This document shows positions 7,603 through 16,066 of a stretch of 64,000 bases of DNA, piece by piece. The position numbers and the translations under genes are program-made. Each line of letters starts with the position of its first letter. Position 1 is the stretch's first letter. The DNA lies in assembly GCF_004768465.1 (NCBI RefSeq), contig NZ_SRMF01000002.1:163606-227605 (forward strand), given 5' to 3'. The notes beneath the pieces are model-generated. The model did no database searches, was not told the DNA's origin, and was given only the letters and a program-made list of their open reading frames with translations. Source of the DNA: Natronospirillum operosum. Lineage in GTDB: Bacteria; Pseudomonadota; Gammaproteobacteria; Pseudomonadales; Natronospirillaceae.

Positions 7603-9308
7603 AGCCTGCTGAAACCACTGACAACATCAGCGAACCCGAACTCACCGCCGGCGAGCAGGGCCCTGGGCCCACCGTTCGTCTGCCGCGACCGGCCTTTCCC
7701 GTCTGCTCGGCACTGGCGGCTCTGGGGTCGGCAATGGTACTGCTGGTCAGGGCCGACCCGTCACTGGGTACCTTCTATCAAGTGCCCCCCGACTGGCTGC
7801 AACTGCTGCTGCGGCCCGAAGCCCTGTATGCGCTGGCCTGCCTGTTGCTGCTGGCCCTGCTGGCCGACACCCGTCGTCACGTGCGGCGCCAGCGGGCGCT
7901 GCAGATGGCGCTGAATCAGTTGCAGGACGAAAACCGAACCCTGTGGCAGCAGCGCCATGAACTGCGCCTGCGCGCCCAGACCTATTCCGGTCATGCCGAC
8001 CGTCTGAAACGCTTTATCAGCGACAAGCTGCTGGACTACATCGAATACGACGAAAAGTTCCTGCACTTCCAGAGCATCGCGGCCGAGGTGCGCCACAATG
8101 GCGTGATCGCCTTTGATCGGGTGCAGATCGCACTGCAGAAGGCCATGGACCAGGCCGACCGGGACACCGCCGACTACCGGGAAGCCAGTGTGCAGATGCG
8201 GTATCTGTGGGATCTGCTGGACCTGGCCACCACTGACAACCTGGCGCTCTATATCGGCAACCTGCAGGCCCAGTGCGAAGAGCGCTACTATCAAAAGCTG
8301 CTCAACCCGGAAGACCCCGAGCCGACGCCGCTGACCATCGACTACTCACCCCGGCTGGCCGTCTGGCAGGCAGTGCGCCCGCTGCTGCACGAGCAGACGC
8401 TGACCGACGCGCTGCGCCAGCAACTGGACACCCCGGAACAGCCGCTGCTGGTCGAACAGGACCCGCTGCTGGCCCTGCGGCTGCTGCCCACCGGGCCACT
8501 GCTGGGCAAGGCCAACCATCTGACGCTGCTGCTGGACAACCTGCTGAAGAATGCGCAGTTCTATGCCCACAAGCGCGCCTACCGGCACCGTCACAATCGG
8601 ATCCGGCTGAACATGGACGAGACCGACGGGCTGATTCGACTGCGGGTCTACAATCGCGGCCCGCATATCCCGGCCACCGAGCAGGACCGCATCTTCCACT
8701 TGGGCTATTCCACCCGCCGGGTGCAGGAGCATCACGGCAAGGGGCTGGGGCTGTTCTTTGTGCAGGAAATCGTGCGCGGCTATGACGGTCGCATCCTGAT
8801 TCACAACGAAGACAATGCCCGCCCCGAACCCACGGCGGACTCACTGGCGTGGCACTTTCGTTTTCGTCTGAGCAATGGCGACCTGGTGCATGAAACAGCG
8901 CAGGTGGTGCTGGTGGATGGCCAGCCCAGAGTACGCATGCCGGAGCCGGCAGAGCCGGAGCGGCAGTGTGCCTGGTCATTGCGCAAGGCGGTGACGGCAG
9001 TGGAGGTCAGCTGTGCGCACAGCGGCGAGCAGGTCGAACTCACCGTGCCGACGGCCGAGGGTACACAGGCGTTGTACGACCCCTTCCGACCCGAGCTGCC
9101 GCACTGGGTACTGGAGTTCCACCCGCGCAAGCGGGGCTGTCGGGTGGTGTTCGAGCCGCTGGATGTGCGCGGCGTCACCTTCGAGGTATTGCTGCCCACG
9201 GCGGAATCTCGCCTGGAGGGCAGCCAGAGTGACCTGGCCGATATCGACGACGAAGTCGAACGCCTCAACGAACCCTTCGCCGCCGCCCAACCCGAGGGGT
9301 ATCGCTGA
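7599..9308 (+). CDS. Membrane histidine kinase
   Basis: 569 residues. Two N-terminal membrane helices (about 33-50 and 75-92) flank a short loop, so there is almost no periplasmic sensor. A coiled-coil linker leads to a divergent dimerisation region around AAEVRHNGV, whose His is the best phosphoacceptor candidate. The ATPase domain has the N-box LLDNLLKNAQFYA, a G1 box altered to YNRGPHIP (Asn for Asp) and the G2 box GKGLGLFFVQEI. About 170 extra residues follow the ATPase core, an unusual C-terminal extension. Overlap with the regulator gene shows they are partners. Signal unknown; sensing may come through the neighbouring membrane and VWA-like proteins. Confidence 0.8.
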   Translation: MKPAETTDNISEPELTAGEQGPGPTVRLPRPAFPVCSALAALGSAMVLLVRADPSLGTFYQVPPDWLQLLLRPEALYALACLLLLALLADTRRHVRRQRALQMALNQLQDENRTLWQQRHELRLRAQTYSGHADRLKRFISDKLLDYIEYDEKFLHFQSIAAEVRHNGVIAFDRVQIALQKAMDQADRDTADYREASVQMRYLWDLLDLATTDNLALYIGNLQAQCEERYYQKLLNPEDPEPTPLTIDYSPRLAVWQAVRPLLHEQTLTDALRQQLDTPEQPLLVEQDPLLALRLLPTGPLLGKANHLTLLLDNLLKNAQFYAHKRAYRHRHNRIRLNMDETDGLIRLRVYNRGPHIPATEQDRIFHLGYSTRRVQEHHGKGLGLFFVQEIVRGYDGRILIHNEDNARPEPTADSLAWHFRFRLSNGDLVHETAQVVLVDGQPRVRMPEPAEPERQCAWSLRKAVTAVEVSCAHSGEQVELTVPTAEGTQALYDPFRPELPHWVLEFHPRKRGCRVVFEPLDVRGVTFEVLLPTAESRLEGSQSDLADIDDEVERLNEPFAAAQPEGYR

Positions 9309-10126
9309 AGCGCCGCGCTCGGGTTCCGTGCCACGGCCGCCTGATGGCCTGGAGCTGAATGGACCGTCGCCCCGCTCGGGTTCCGTGCCACCGCCGCCCG
9401 GCGGCCGCACCAGCCGTGCCTCCCAATCTTTGTAGGCAGTGGCCCTTGGCCACGCATGCGTGAGCAAGCCTCAAAATTTAGGACCGCACAGCCTGCAGAA
9501 TAGCCTCTATCGTAGCGAGCGACGCGAGTCGCGATGGGCGGTGAGGCCGCCCTCCACAAGGGGTCCTGTGGACCCGGAATCGGCACTTGCGCCGAAGCGT
9601 CGGACCGTCCCCGCTACAGGAGCTGGGAGGCAAGGCTGGAGTCGCCTGCCGGGTGCAGGCCCTGTGAGACCGTTTGCGGCCAGGGACGGCCGCAACCGAG
9701 CTGTCAGGGATGACGTATTTTGCGTGTCTCACAGGGCATGTACCCGAGCGGGGCGACGGTCCATTCAGCTTCAAGCCATCAGGCGGCATTGGCAATCAGA
9801 TTTGGTTATGCTGCTTGAGGCGTTGAGGGAGCATCCTGCCAGGCCCCGGCAGGCAAGCGAACCATCTGTGGTACCGCCGGCTGGCGCGCAGGACCCGGAG
9901 GATCAGCGGGCCGCTTGTCTGAGCGCAGCGAGTTTGCGGCCCGCCCGACGGGGACAAGGGACAGCCGGAAACAAGGTACCACGGTTCGCGGGCTGTCGGG
10001 GCTGGCGGGACCTCTCGGGCTCACAGGGCCTGTACCTGAGCGGGGCGACGGTCCATTCAGCTCCAAGCCATCAGGCGGCAGAGGCATCACACCTGAAAGT
10101 GGCAATGGTCCGATCGGCACCCATCA
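9309..10126. repeat. Intergenic mosaic of dispersed repeats, no gene supported
   Basis: This 818-bp gap holds no convincing gene. It contains a 60-bp-offset duplication of GCTCGGGTTCCGTGCCAC (about 9319 and 9379), a GTGGCCCTTGGCCACGCA unit (about 9439-9456), a GCGAGCGACGCGAGTCGCGA unit (about 9514), a full copy of the 97-bp inverted-repeat element (about 9652-9747), a GC-rich hairpin GCGGGCCGC...GCGGCCCGC (about 9907-9947), and a partial element copy (about 10028-10070). The same units recur at 11571-11740, 57700-57883 and 59963-60461. Open frames across it are by-products of the repeats. Confidence 0.7.
9652..9747 (+). repeat. 97-bp inverted-repeat element, copy A
   Basis: Nested hairpin element like the one at 11622-11718. 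The outer arms contain CCCTGTGAGAC and GTCTCACAGGG; the inner hairpin has arms TTGCGGCC and GGCCGCAA around AGGGAC. A few mismatches in the outer arms distinguish it from copy B. Non-coding; orientation is defined relative to copy B. Confidence 0.8.
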
Positions 10127-11332
10127 TCAGGCAGCAGAAGGCCCGGGCCGCGGCAGCGGACGGGCGAGGACGGCGGCCATAAGTATGAAGGCCGCCGACA
10201 CCAGCAGGCAGGCCTGCAGCCCCCACACCTGATATACCCAGCCCGACAGCACTGTGCCCGTCAGTCGGCCCAGCGCGTTGGACATGTAATAGAAACCCAC
10301 ATCCATCGACACCCCGTCCGCACGCGCATAGGACACAATCAGATAGCTGTGCAGCGCCGAATTGATCGCAAACAGCGCCCCGAACACCAGCAGGCCGACC
10401 ACCAGCAACGGCGCATCCGGCACCCGTCCGTCCAGGCCGATGGCGATCAGCATGGTCACCCCCGCCAGCGCAAAGGCCCAGATCGCTGCCGTACGACCAT
10501 CCGGCAGGTCCCCGTCGGCGCTGCGGGTAAAGCGCGGGCCCTGCGTCTGTACCCCGCCATAGCCGATCACCCAGGCCGCCATGAAGGCCCCGACCCACCA
10601 GGACTCCCAGCCCAGTTGCGAGGCCATGAAGACCGGCAGCGCCACCACAAACCAGACATCGCGCGCGCCGAACAGAAAAACCCGGGCTGCCGACAGCCGA
10701 TTGACCCGGCTGTCCCTGGACAGTATCGCGCGGAATTTCGGTTTATCCCTGGCCTTGCCCAGATCTGAACTGAGCATGAACAGACTGGCCACCGCCACCA
10801 CCAGCAGCATGATCACCATGGTCCAGACCGCCCCGGAAAAACCGAACAGTGCCAGCAGTGCCGCTCCCATGAAGAAACCGACGCCCTTCAGGGTGTTCTT
10901 GGAACCCGTCAGCACCGCAATCCAGTGATACAGCCGGCCCTGAGCATCTTCCGGAATCAGCAGCTTGATGCTGCTCTTGGCACTCATCTTGTTGAGGTCC
11001 TTGGCGATACCAGACAGCGCCTGTGCCGCCATCACCCAGGGCACGGTCAGCCAGGCCGCCGGCACGGTCAGCATCAGCAGCGCCCCGACCTGCAGGAACA
11101 GCCCCATATGCATGGTGCGGTTGAGGCCGATGCGCGCGCCCAGCCAGCCGCCGATCAGGTTGGTGACCACGCCGAAGAACTCGTAGAACAGGAACAGCAT
11201 GGCGATCTCGAGCGGGCTGTAGCCGAGCGCGTTGAAATGCAGCACCACCAGCATGCGCAGGGCGCCGTCGGTGAGGGTGAAGACCCAGTAGTTACCGGTG
11301 ATGATGGCGTATTGGCGAAGGGCTTGGGTCAT
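10127..11332 (-). CDS. arsJ: Organoarsenical (1-arseno-3-phosphoglycerate) efflux MFS transporter
   Basis: 401 residues from the ATG at 11332, beginning MTQALRQYAIITGNYW. The following FTLTDGALRMLVVLHFNALG, FLFYEFFGVVTNLIGGWLGAR and GLNRTM segments are characteristic of ArsJ. ArsJ is an inner-membrane MFS exporter that removes 1-arseno-3-phosphoglycerate, made from arsenate by a GAPDH. About twelve hydrophobic helices are visible. It is last in the arsR-acr3-gapdh-arsJ order, but 444 bp of repeat-rich DNA separate it from the broken GAPDH gene. An in-frame upstream extension to 11419 would run through tandem GAAAGTT repeats and is rejected. A housekeeping GAPDH would have to supply its substrate. 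Confidence 0.92.
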   Translation of the reverse strand: MTQALRQYAIITGNYWVFTLTDGALRMLVVLHFNALGYSPLEIAMLFLFYEFFGVVTNLIGGWLGARIGLNRTMHMGLFLQVGALLMLTVPAAWLTVPWVMAAQALSGIAKDLNKMSAKSSIKLLIPEDAQGRLYHWIAVLTGSKNTLKGVGFFMGAALLALFGFSGAVWTMVIMLLVVAVASLFMLSSDLGKARDKPKFRAILSRDSRVNRLSAARVFLFGARDVWFVVALPVFMASQLGWESWWVGAFMAAWVIGYGGVQTQGPRFTRSADGDLPDGRTAAIWAFALAGVTMLIAIGLDGRVPDAPLLVVGLLVFGALFAINSALHSYLIVSYARADGVSMDVGFYYMSNALGRLTGTVLSGWVYQVWGLQACLLVSAAFILMAAVLARPLPRPGPSAA

Positions 11333-11776
11333 GGGGCTCTGAGTTTTGAGTTGAAATCTGAAAGTTGAAAGTTGAAAGTTGTGAGTCGACAGTAGACGGT
11401 CGACAGTCAACAGTGTCAATGTGCCGCGCGTGGCAGGATGGCCGTTATATAGTGCCCTGCTGCTGCCGCCAGGTTAGGACTGGGAGCCCAGCCGCCTCTG
11501 CGGATCAGGGCACCCCGCGTGGCGGCCGCATCATCAGTGCCTCCTGATCGGCCTGCAACGGAGGCTCATCTGTAGGCGGTGGCCCTTTGGCCACTAGAAT
11601 GGCACGGTTGGAGTCGCCTGCCGGGTGCATGCCCTGTGAGACCGTTTGCGGCCAGGGACGGCCGCAACCGAGCTGTCAGGGACGACGTATTTTGCGTGTC
11701 TCACAGGGCATGCACCCGAGCCCGGCGGCGGTCCGATTGGTACCAGGCGGCATTGGCACTGTTTCAAATCAAGCCC
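11333..11776. repeat. Repeat-rich gap between arsJ and the GAPDH pseudogene
   Basis: No gene is supported in this 444-bp gap. It contains a short tandem GAAAGTT array (about 11359-11380), one copy of the GACAGTAGACGGTCGACAGT 20-mer (11388-11407), a CTGCGGATCAGGGCACC unit (about 11491, also near 60113), a GTGGCC palindromic unit (11571-11595) and a full copy of the 97-bp element (11622-11718). No terminator or obvious promoter for arsJ is visible. Confidence 0.65.
11622..11718 (+). repeat. 97-bp element, copy B, with perfect 21-bp inverted ends
   Basis: The left arm 11622-11642 (CGGGTGCATGCC... GAGAC) and right arm 11698-11718 are exact reverse complements over 21 bp. Between them lies an inner hairpin with 8-bp arms TTGCGGCC/GGCCGCAA. 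This is the most regular copy, and it defines the element. It carries no gene and looks like a REP/MITE-type mobile or structural repeat. Confidence 0.85.
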
Positions 11777-12585
<809 letters not shown>

Positions 12586-12588
12586 TTC

Positions 12589-12624
12589 TGTCGACTCGTT
12601 CACGACTGTCGACTCGTTCACGAC
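12589..12624 (+). repeat. Two tandem 18-bp units
   Basis: TGTCGACTCGTTCACGAC occurs twice in direct tandem (12589-12606, 12607-12624) just downstream of the acr3 stop. It belongs to the same GTCGAC-rich repeat family as the 20-mers. Confidence 0.85.
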
Positions 12625-12644
12625 TGTCTTCTGTCGACTACAAC

Positions 12645-13712
12645 TCACCCCACACCCGCTTCCCGTGGCTTTTCAACCGTATCCTCTAGCCTGGCGGCCG
12701 GGAACCAATGCCTTGTCCGGTTGGCAATGGCCACCAGAGTCAGCATGACCGGCACTTCGACCAGCACGCCCACGACGGTGGCCAGCGCCGCCCCGGAGGT
12801 CAGACCAAAGAGTGAAATGGCGACGGCGACAGCCAATTCGAAGAAATTGGAGGTGCCGATCAGGCCCGCCGGTGCGGCGATGTCATGCGGCAGTTTCAGG
12901 GCCTTGGCGCCACCATAGGCAATAAAGAAGATGCCGTAACTCTGAATCAGCAACGGTATGGCAATCAGCACGATGGCCAGTGGGTTGCCCAGCATGGTTT
13001 CGGCCTGAAAACCGAACAGCAGGGTGACCGTGGCCAGCAGCCCGAGTATGGAGACAGGTTTGAGCCGTGCCACAAAGGCAGTCACGGCCTGCTCACCACC
13101 CCGGCTCATGAGCCAGCGTCGGGTCAGCATGCCCGCGATCAGGGGCAGCAACACATAGAGCGCCACCGACAGCAGCAAGGTATCCCAGGGCACCGTCAGG
13201 TCGGTCAGCCCCAGCAGCAACGCGGCCAGGGGCGCAAAGGCGAAAATCATGATGATGTCGTTGACCGACACCTGAACCAGCGTGTAGCTGGCATTACCCC
13301 TGGTCAGCTGGCTCCAGACAAACACCATGGCGGTACAGGGGGCCACACCCAGCAGGATCATGCCGGCTATGTATTCGCTGGCGGTCTGCGGATCGACCAG
13401 GTCGGCAAAGATCACGCGGAAGAACACCCAGCCCAGGGCGGCCATGGTGAAGGGTTTGATCAGCCAGTTGACGACCAGGGTCAGAATCAGCCCCTGCGGC
13501 TGCCGCCCCACTTCCCTGATGGAGGCAAAGTTCACCTGAATCATCATCGGGTAGATCATCATCCAGATGAAGACGGCAATGACCCCGTTGACGTGGGCAA
13601 ACTCGAAGGCCGCCACCGCCTCGAACAGGGACGGAAACACCAGGCTGAGCAGCGTGCCGGCGACAATACCCAGAGCCACCCAGATCGACAGAAAACGTTC
13701 GAAAATACCCAA
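12645..13712 (-). CDS. acr3: ACR3-family arsenite efflux transporter
   Basis: 355 residues with about ten membrane helices. [15 protein letters not shown] contains the conserved Cys essential in ACR3 transporters, and SVNDIIMIF and [14 protein letters not shown] are family motifs. It exports As(III) across the inner membrane using the proton gradient. The start is a TTG at 13712, where the typical opening [11 protein letters not shown] begins; GGAGC lies nine bases upstream. It follows arsR with a 62-bp gap and is likely cotranscribed and derepressed by arsenite. The stop is followed directly by GTCGAC-type repeats rather than the next ars gene. Confidence 0.95.
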   Translation of the reverse strand: MGIFERFLSIWVALGIVAGTLLSLVFPSLFEAVAAFEFAHVNGVIAVFIWMMIYPMMIQVNFASIREVGRQPQGLILTLVVNWLIKPFTMAALGWVFFRVIFADLVDPQTASEYIAGMILLGVAPCTAMVFVWSQLTRGNASYTLVQVSVNDIIMIFAFAPLAALLLGLTDLTVPWDTLLLSVALYVLLPLIAGMLTRRWLMSRGGEQAVTAFVARLKPVSILGLLATVTLLFGFQAETMLGNPLAIVLIAIPLLIQSYGIFFIAYGGAKALKLPHDIAAPAGLIGTSNFFELAVAVAISLFGLTSGAALATVVGVLVEVPVMLTLVAIANRTRHWFPAARLEDTVEKPREAGVG

Positions 13713-13774
13713 GGCTGATTGCTCCGCTTTGAATCAGGGAATGAAAACCCGATCACCGCTGCCGGCGCATGACA

Positions 13775-14149
13775 TCAGCAACAACGATTCGGTCGGTTGT
13801 TCATGGCTGCAAGACGCTGCCTGGCCACCTCGATCAGGCTACCCTGCCCGTCCAGAATGGCCTCCAGGACAGCCCGCACCCAATCCGGCTGCACTGCCGG
13901 CAACTGATAGAACACCCACTGCCCCTGGCGGCGGTCCGCCAGCAGGCCACATTGGCGCAACTGGGCCAGATGTCGCGACACCTTGGGCTGACTGAGTGCC
14001 AGCGCCGCTGTCAGTTCACAGACACAGAGCTCCCCGTGCTGCTGAATCAGCAACATGATCTGCAGCCGCGTCTCGTCACCCAGACAACGCAACAGCCGAG
14101 CTGGTGTCAGCCCCGGTGCCGATTCAGTCGGAACAATGGCCAGTGTCAT
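13775..14149 (-). CDS. arsR: ArsR-type arsenite-responsive repressor
   Basis: 124 residues from the ATG at 14149 (MTLAIVPTES); a longer frame to 14299 would run through the operator and is rejected. The winged helix contains ELCVCELTAALALSQPKVSRHLAQLR, with the As(III)-binding CVC motif in the alpha-3 helix. It binds upstream DNA as a dimer and releases on arsenite binding. It is first in the ars cluster (arsR-acr3-broken GAPDH-arsJ) and divergent from the Fur-boxed TPR-like gene. Confidence 0.93.
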   Translation of the reverse strand: MTLAIVPTESAPGLTPARLLRCLGDETRLQIMLLIQQHGELCVCELTAALALSQPKVSRHLAQLRQCGLLADRRQGQWVFYQLPAVQPDWVRAVLEAILDGQGSLIEVARQRLAAMNNRPNRCC

Positions 14150-14176
14150 ATGCGCATCTCTTGCAATGTTCTGTTC

Positions 14177-14193
14177 GTACGATTTAATCGTAC
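14177..14193. promoter_or_regulatory. Candidate ArsR operator
   Basis: GTACGATT-T-AATCGTAC is a perfect 17-bp dyad, 28 bp upstream of the arsR ATG, in an AT-rich stretch with further alternating TATGCATA sequence. Position and symmetry suit an ArsR autoregulatory site overlapping the ars promoter. Confidence 0.65.
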
Positions 14194-14281
14194 ATACGTA
14201 TATGCATATATGCAACTGTATGCCGTGGCTATTACTGGCCTGCTTCAATGCCGACAGAAAACTGCAATCAACAGCATTGCA

Positions 14282-14300
14282 AATAGCAATCATTTTCATT
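14282..14300. promoter_or_regulatory. Candidate Fur box
   Basis: AATAGCAATCATTTTCATT matches the 19-bp Fur consensus frame AATGATAATCATTATCATT at 15 of 19 positions. It lies 43 bp upstream of the ATG at 14344. Iron-dependent repression of the following gene is inferred. Confidence 0.65.
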
Positions 14301-14343
14301 TAAATAGAGACAACAGACACTCAACAGCAAACCCGATGCCGTT

Positions 14344-14853
14344 ATGACCTCATTATCGAGCAACACTCACAACCCCACGTCGGCCGTCAGTTCCTGGCAA
14401 TGGCTTCGACAGTGCATACAGGCCGCCACTGTCAATCCGGCCAGACCGGCGGCATCCGCCCGGCCCAGGCACAAATTCTGCGCCGAGGACAACCCTGCTC
14501 TGGACGCTTGGCGCCAATGCCTGCAGGACGGCAATGCAGTGCTCGCTGCAGGTCACTACAGTGCGGCCTTGCAGGCCTACAGTCGTGCTCGTTGCCTGTG
14601 CCAACAGCGACTGAGCGCTGGTGAAGACGTCCCGCAATGGCTGCCGGCCTATGGTGCCACCATAGCCAATCTGGCCCATTGCTGGGCCATGATCGGCCTC
14701 AGGACCCAGGCCATGGCGGCCCTGAATGAAGCGCTGGAGACCCTCTATCACTACGATGATCGGGTCGCAGGGGCAACGGCCCAGCAGGTGCAGTATCGGT
14801 TGCTGACCCAGTGGCTGCAGCTCGAACGCTGTCGACTGCATCCAATCGGGTGA
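14344..14853 (+). CDS. TPR-like hypothetical protein, probably iron-regulated
   Basis: 169 residues, no signal peptide or membrane segment. The central part (about 50-140) has helix pairs resembling tetratricopeptide repeats: WRQCLQDGNAVLAAGHYSAALQAYSRA, then NLAHCWAMIGLRTQAMAALNEALETLY. It contains six cysteines (for example CLCQQ). I do not recognise a named family. A good Fur box lies just upstream, so a role in iron limitation is likely, possibly as an adaptor protein. It stands alone, between divergent arsR and the quinone oxidoreductase gene 60 bp downstream. Confidence 0.7.
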   Translation: MTSLSSNTHNPTSAVSSWQWLRQCIQAATVNPARPAASARPRHKFCAEDNPALDAWRQCLQDGNAVLAAGHYSAALQAYSRARCLCQQRLSAGEDVPQWLPAYGATIANLAHCWAMIGLRTQAMAALNEALETLYHYDDRVAGATAQQVQYRLLTQWLQLERCRLHPIG

Positions 14854-14914
14854 CGGCAAAATGCAGCACAAATAAGCTATACTCGGCTCTGAATTCCAAC
14901 ACTGAGGTCCTGAC

Positions 14915-15877
14915 ATGAAAGCCATGTGCAGTCACGAGTATGGTGGTCCCGAGGTGCTGCGCCTCGAGGACGTAGAAAAGCCTCGAATCAATGATGATCA
15001 GATGCTGATACAGGTAAAGGCGGCCGGGGTGAACCCGGTGGATACCTATATCCGTGGTGGCACCAACAACTACAGCACCACCTTTCCCCACACACCCGGC
15101 ATGGATGGCGCCGGCGAAGTGGTCGAAGTCGGCGCCAACGTCACGGGGTTCTGCACCGGTGATCGGGTATTCTTTCATCGCTGCGTCACCGGCTCGGCCG
15201 CCGAGTTCACGGTCGGTGACCCCGCCACCACCTACAAACTGCCGGATTCGGTCTCCTGGGTGGAGGGCGCCTGCATGGGCGTGCCCGGACTGACTGCCTA
15301 CCGGGCGCTGTTCAATCGCGGCCAGGCCAGGGCCGGGGAATCCGTGCTGATCCACGGCGCCACTGGTGCTGTCGGCACCGTGGCCGTGCAACTGGCCAAG
15401 GCCGCCGGCCTGAATGTCACCGCCAGTGCCGGCACCGAAGAGGGTGAACGACTGCTGCGCCAGCTCGGCGCCGATCAGATCGTCAACCACCGCACGGAAG
15501 ACTACCTGCAGCCCTGGCACAGCCTGGATGACGGCTTCGACCTGATCATCGAAATGCTGGCCGACGTCAATCTGGACCGTGATCTGAAAGCTCTGGCCCG
15601 GCGCGGCCGCGTGGTTGTGGTGGGCAGCCGGGGCAGTATTGAAATCACCCCGCGTGATCTGATGGCGCGTGATGCCGCAGTGATGGGCATGGCTCTGTTC
15701 AATGGCACACCGGCCGAGTTCAGGCAAATCTCGCAGGCCCTGTACCCGCTGCTGGACGGCGGCCTGGTCAAGCCGGTGGTGCGCAAGACGTTCAGTCTGG
15801 AAAACCTGCCGCAGGCGCACACGGAAATTCTGGAATCGGGTGCCGCCGGCAACCTGGTCATTGATCTGGAGGCCTGA
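14915..15877 (+). CDS. Zeta-crystallin-like NADPH:quinone oxidoreductase
   Basis: 320 residues, MDR superfamily. GroES-like N-domain (about 1-115), with AAGVNPVDTYIRGG and PGMDGAGEVVEVG typical of quinone oxidoreductases. Rossmann fold from about 135, with GATGAVGTVAVQLAK, the AxxGxxG-type NADPH-binding motif. The structural-zinc cysteine cluster of alcohol dehydrogenases is absent, as expected for the QOR branch. It reduces quinones or alpha,beta-unsaturated carbonyls with NADPH in the cytoplasm. Monocistronic context; the substrate is not deducible. Confidence 0.9.
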   Translation: MKAMCSHEYGGPEVLRLEDVEKPRINDDQMLIQVKAAGVNPVDTYIRGGTNNYSTTFPHTPGMDGAGEVVEVGANVTGFCTGDRVFFHRCVTGSAAEFTVGDPATTYKLPDSVSWVEGACMGVPGLTAYRALFNRGQARAGESVLIHGATGAVGTVAVQLAKAAGLNVTASAGTEEGERLLRQLGADQIVNHRTEDYLQPWHSLDDGFDLIIEMLADVNLDRDLKALARRGRVVVVGSRGSIEITPRDLMARDAAVMGMALFNGTPAEFRQISQALYPLLDGGLVKPVVRKTFSLENLPQAHTEILESGAAGNLVIDLEA

Positions 15878-15912
15878 ACCCCGGCACCGGCCACCGAGGC
15901 ATACCTCCAAGG

Positions 15913-15928
15913 TGGCACCCAACTTGCT
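15913..15928 (+). promoter_or_regulatory. Sigma54 (-24/-12) promoter
   Basis: TGGCAC-CCAAC-TTGCT fits the RpoN consensus TGGCAC-N5-TTGCW completely, with GG and GC spaced 12 bp. The predicted start is near 15939, about 35 bp after the oxidoreductase stop and upstream of a strong terminator. Confidence 0.75.
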
Positions 15929-15938
15929 TGGTCATGTT

Positions 15939-16041
15939 ATACACAATGGCAGTGCCGCGGTATGAAACCCGGCCCACCTGCCCTGGCAACGACGCCTGCT
16001 TCTCCACTGCTTCACGGCAGTGGAGCGCAGGCGTTTTTTTT
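15939..16041 (+). ncRNA. Candidate sigma54-dependent small RNA
   Basis: From the inferred -24/-12 start to the terminator T run is about 103 nt, with no plausible open frame that has a ribosome binding site. The 3' end is a long intrinsic hairpin (15992-16034) followed by eight T residues, as in Hfq-dependent small RNAs. The alternative is that the hairpin merely terminates the oxidoreductase mRNA and the promoter serves the chemoreceptor. The RNA is inferred, not shown. Confidence 0.5.
15992..16041 (+). terminator. Strong Rho-independent terminator
   Basis: Arms ACGCCTGC and CTCCACTGC pair with GCAGTGGAG and GCAGGCGT around a short loop, with T8 directly after. It lies between the oxidoreductase gene and the chemoreceptor gene. 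Confidence 0.9.
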
Positions 16042-16066
16042 GCAAGCAAGCGAAGCGGGATCCAGC

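Noticed and set aside
9439-10182. 247-residue open frame across the repeat-rich gap
   Set aside because: It runs through several repeat units also present in other intergenic regions and overlaps the end of arsJ; composition is Arg/Ala/Pro-rich without domain or ribosome binding site.
15962-16066. Earlier start codon for the chemoreceptor
   Set aside because: It would put the strong intrinsic terminator inside the coding region; the ATG at 16067 begins just before the membrane helices.
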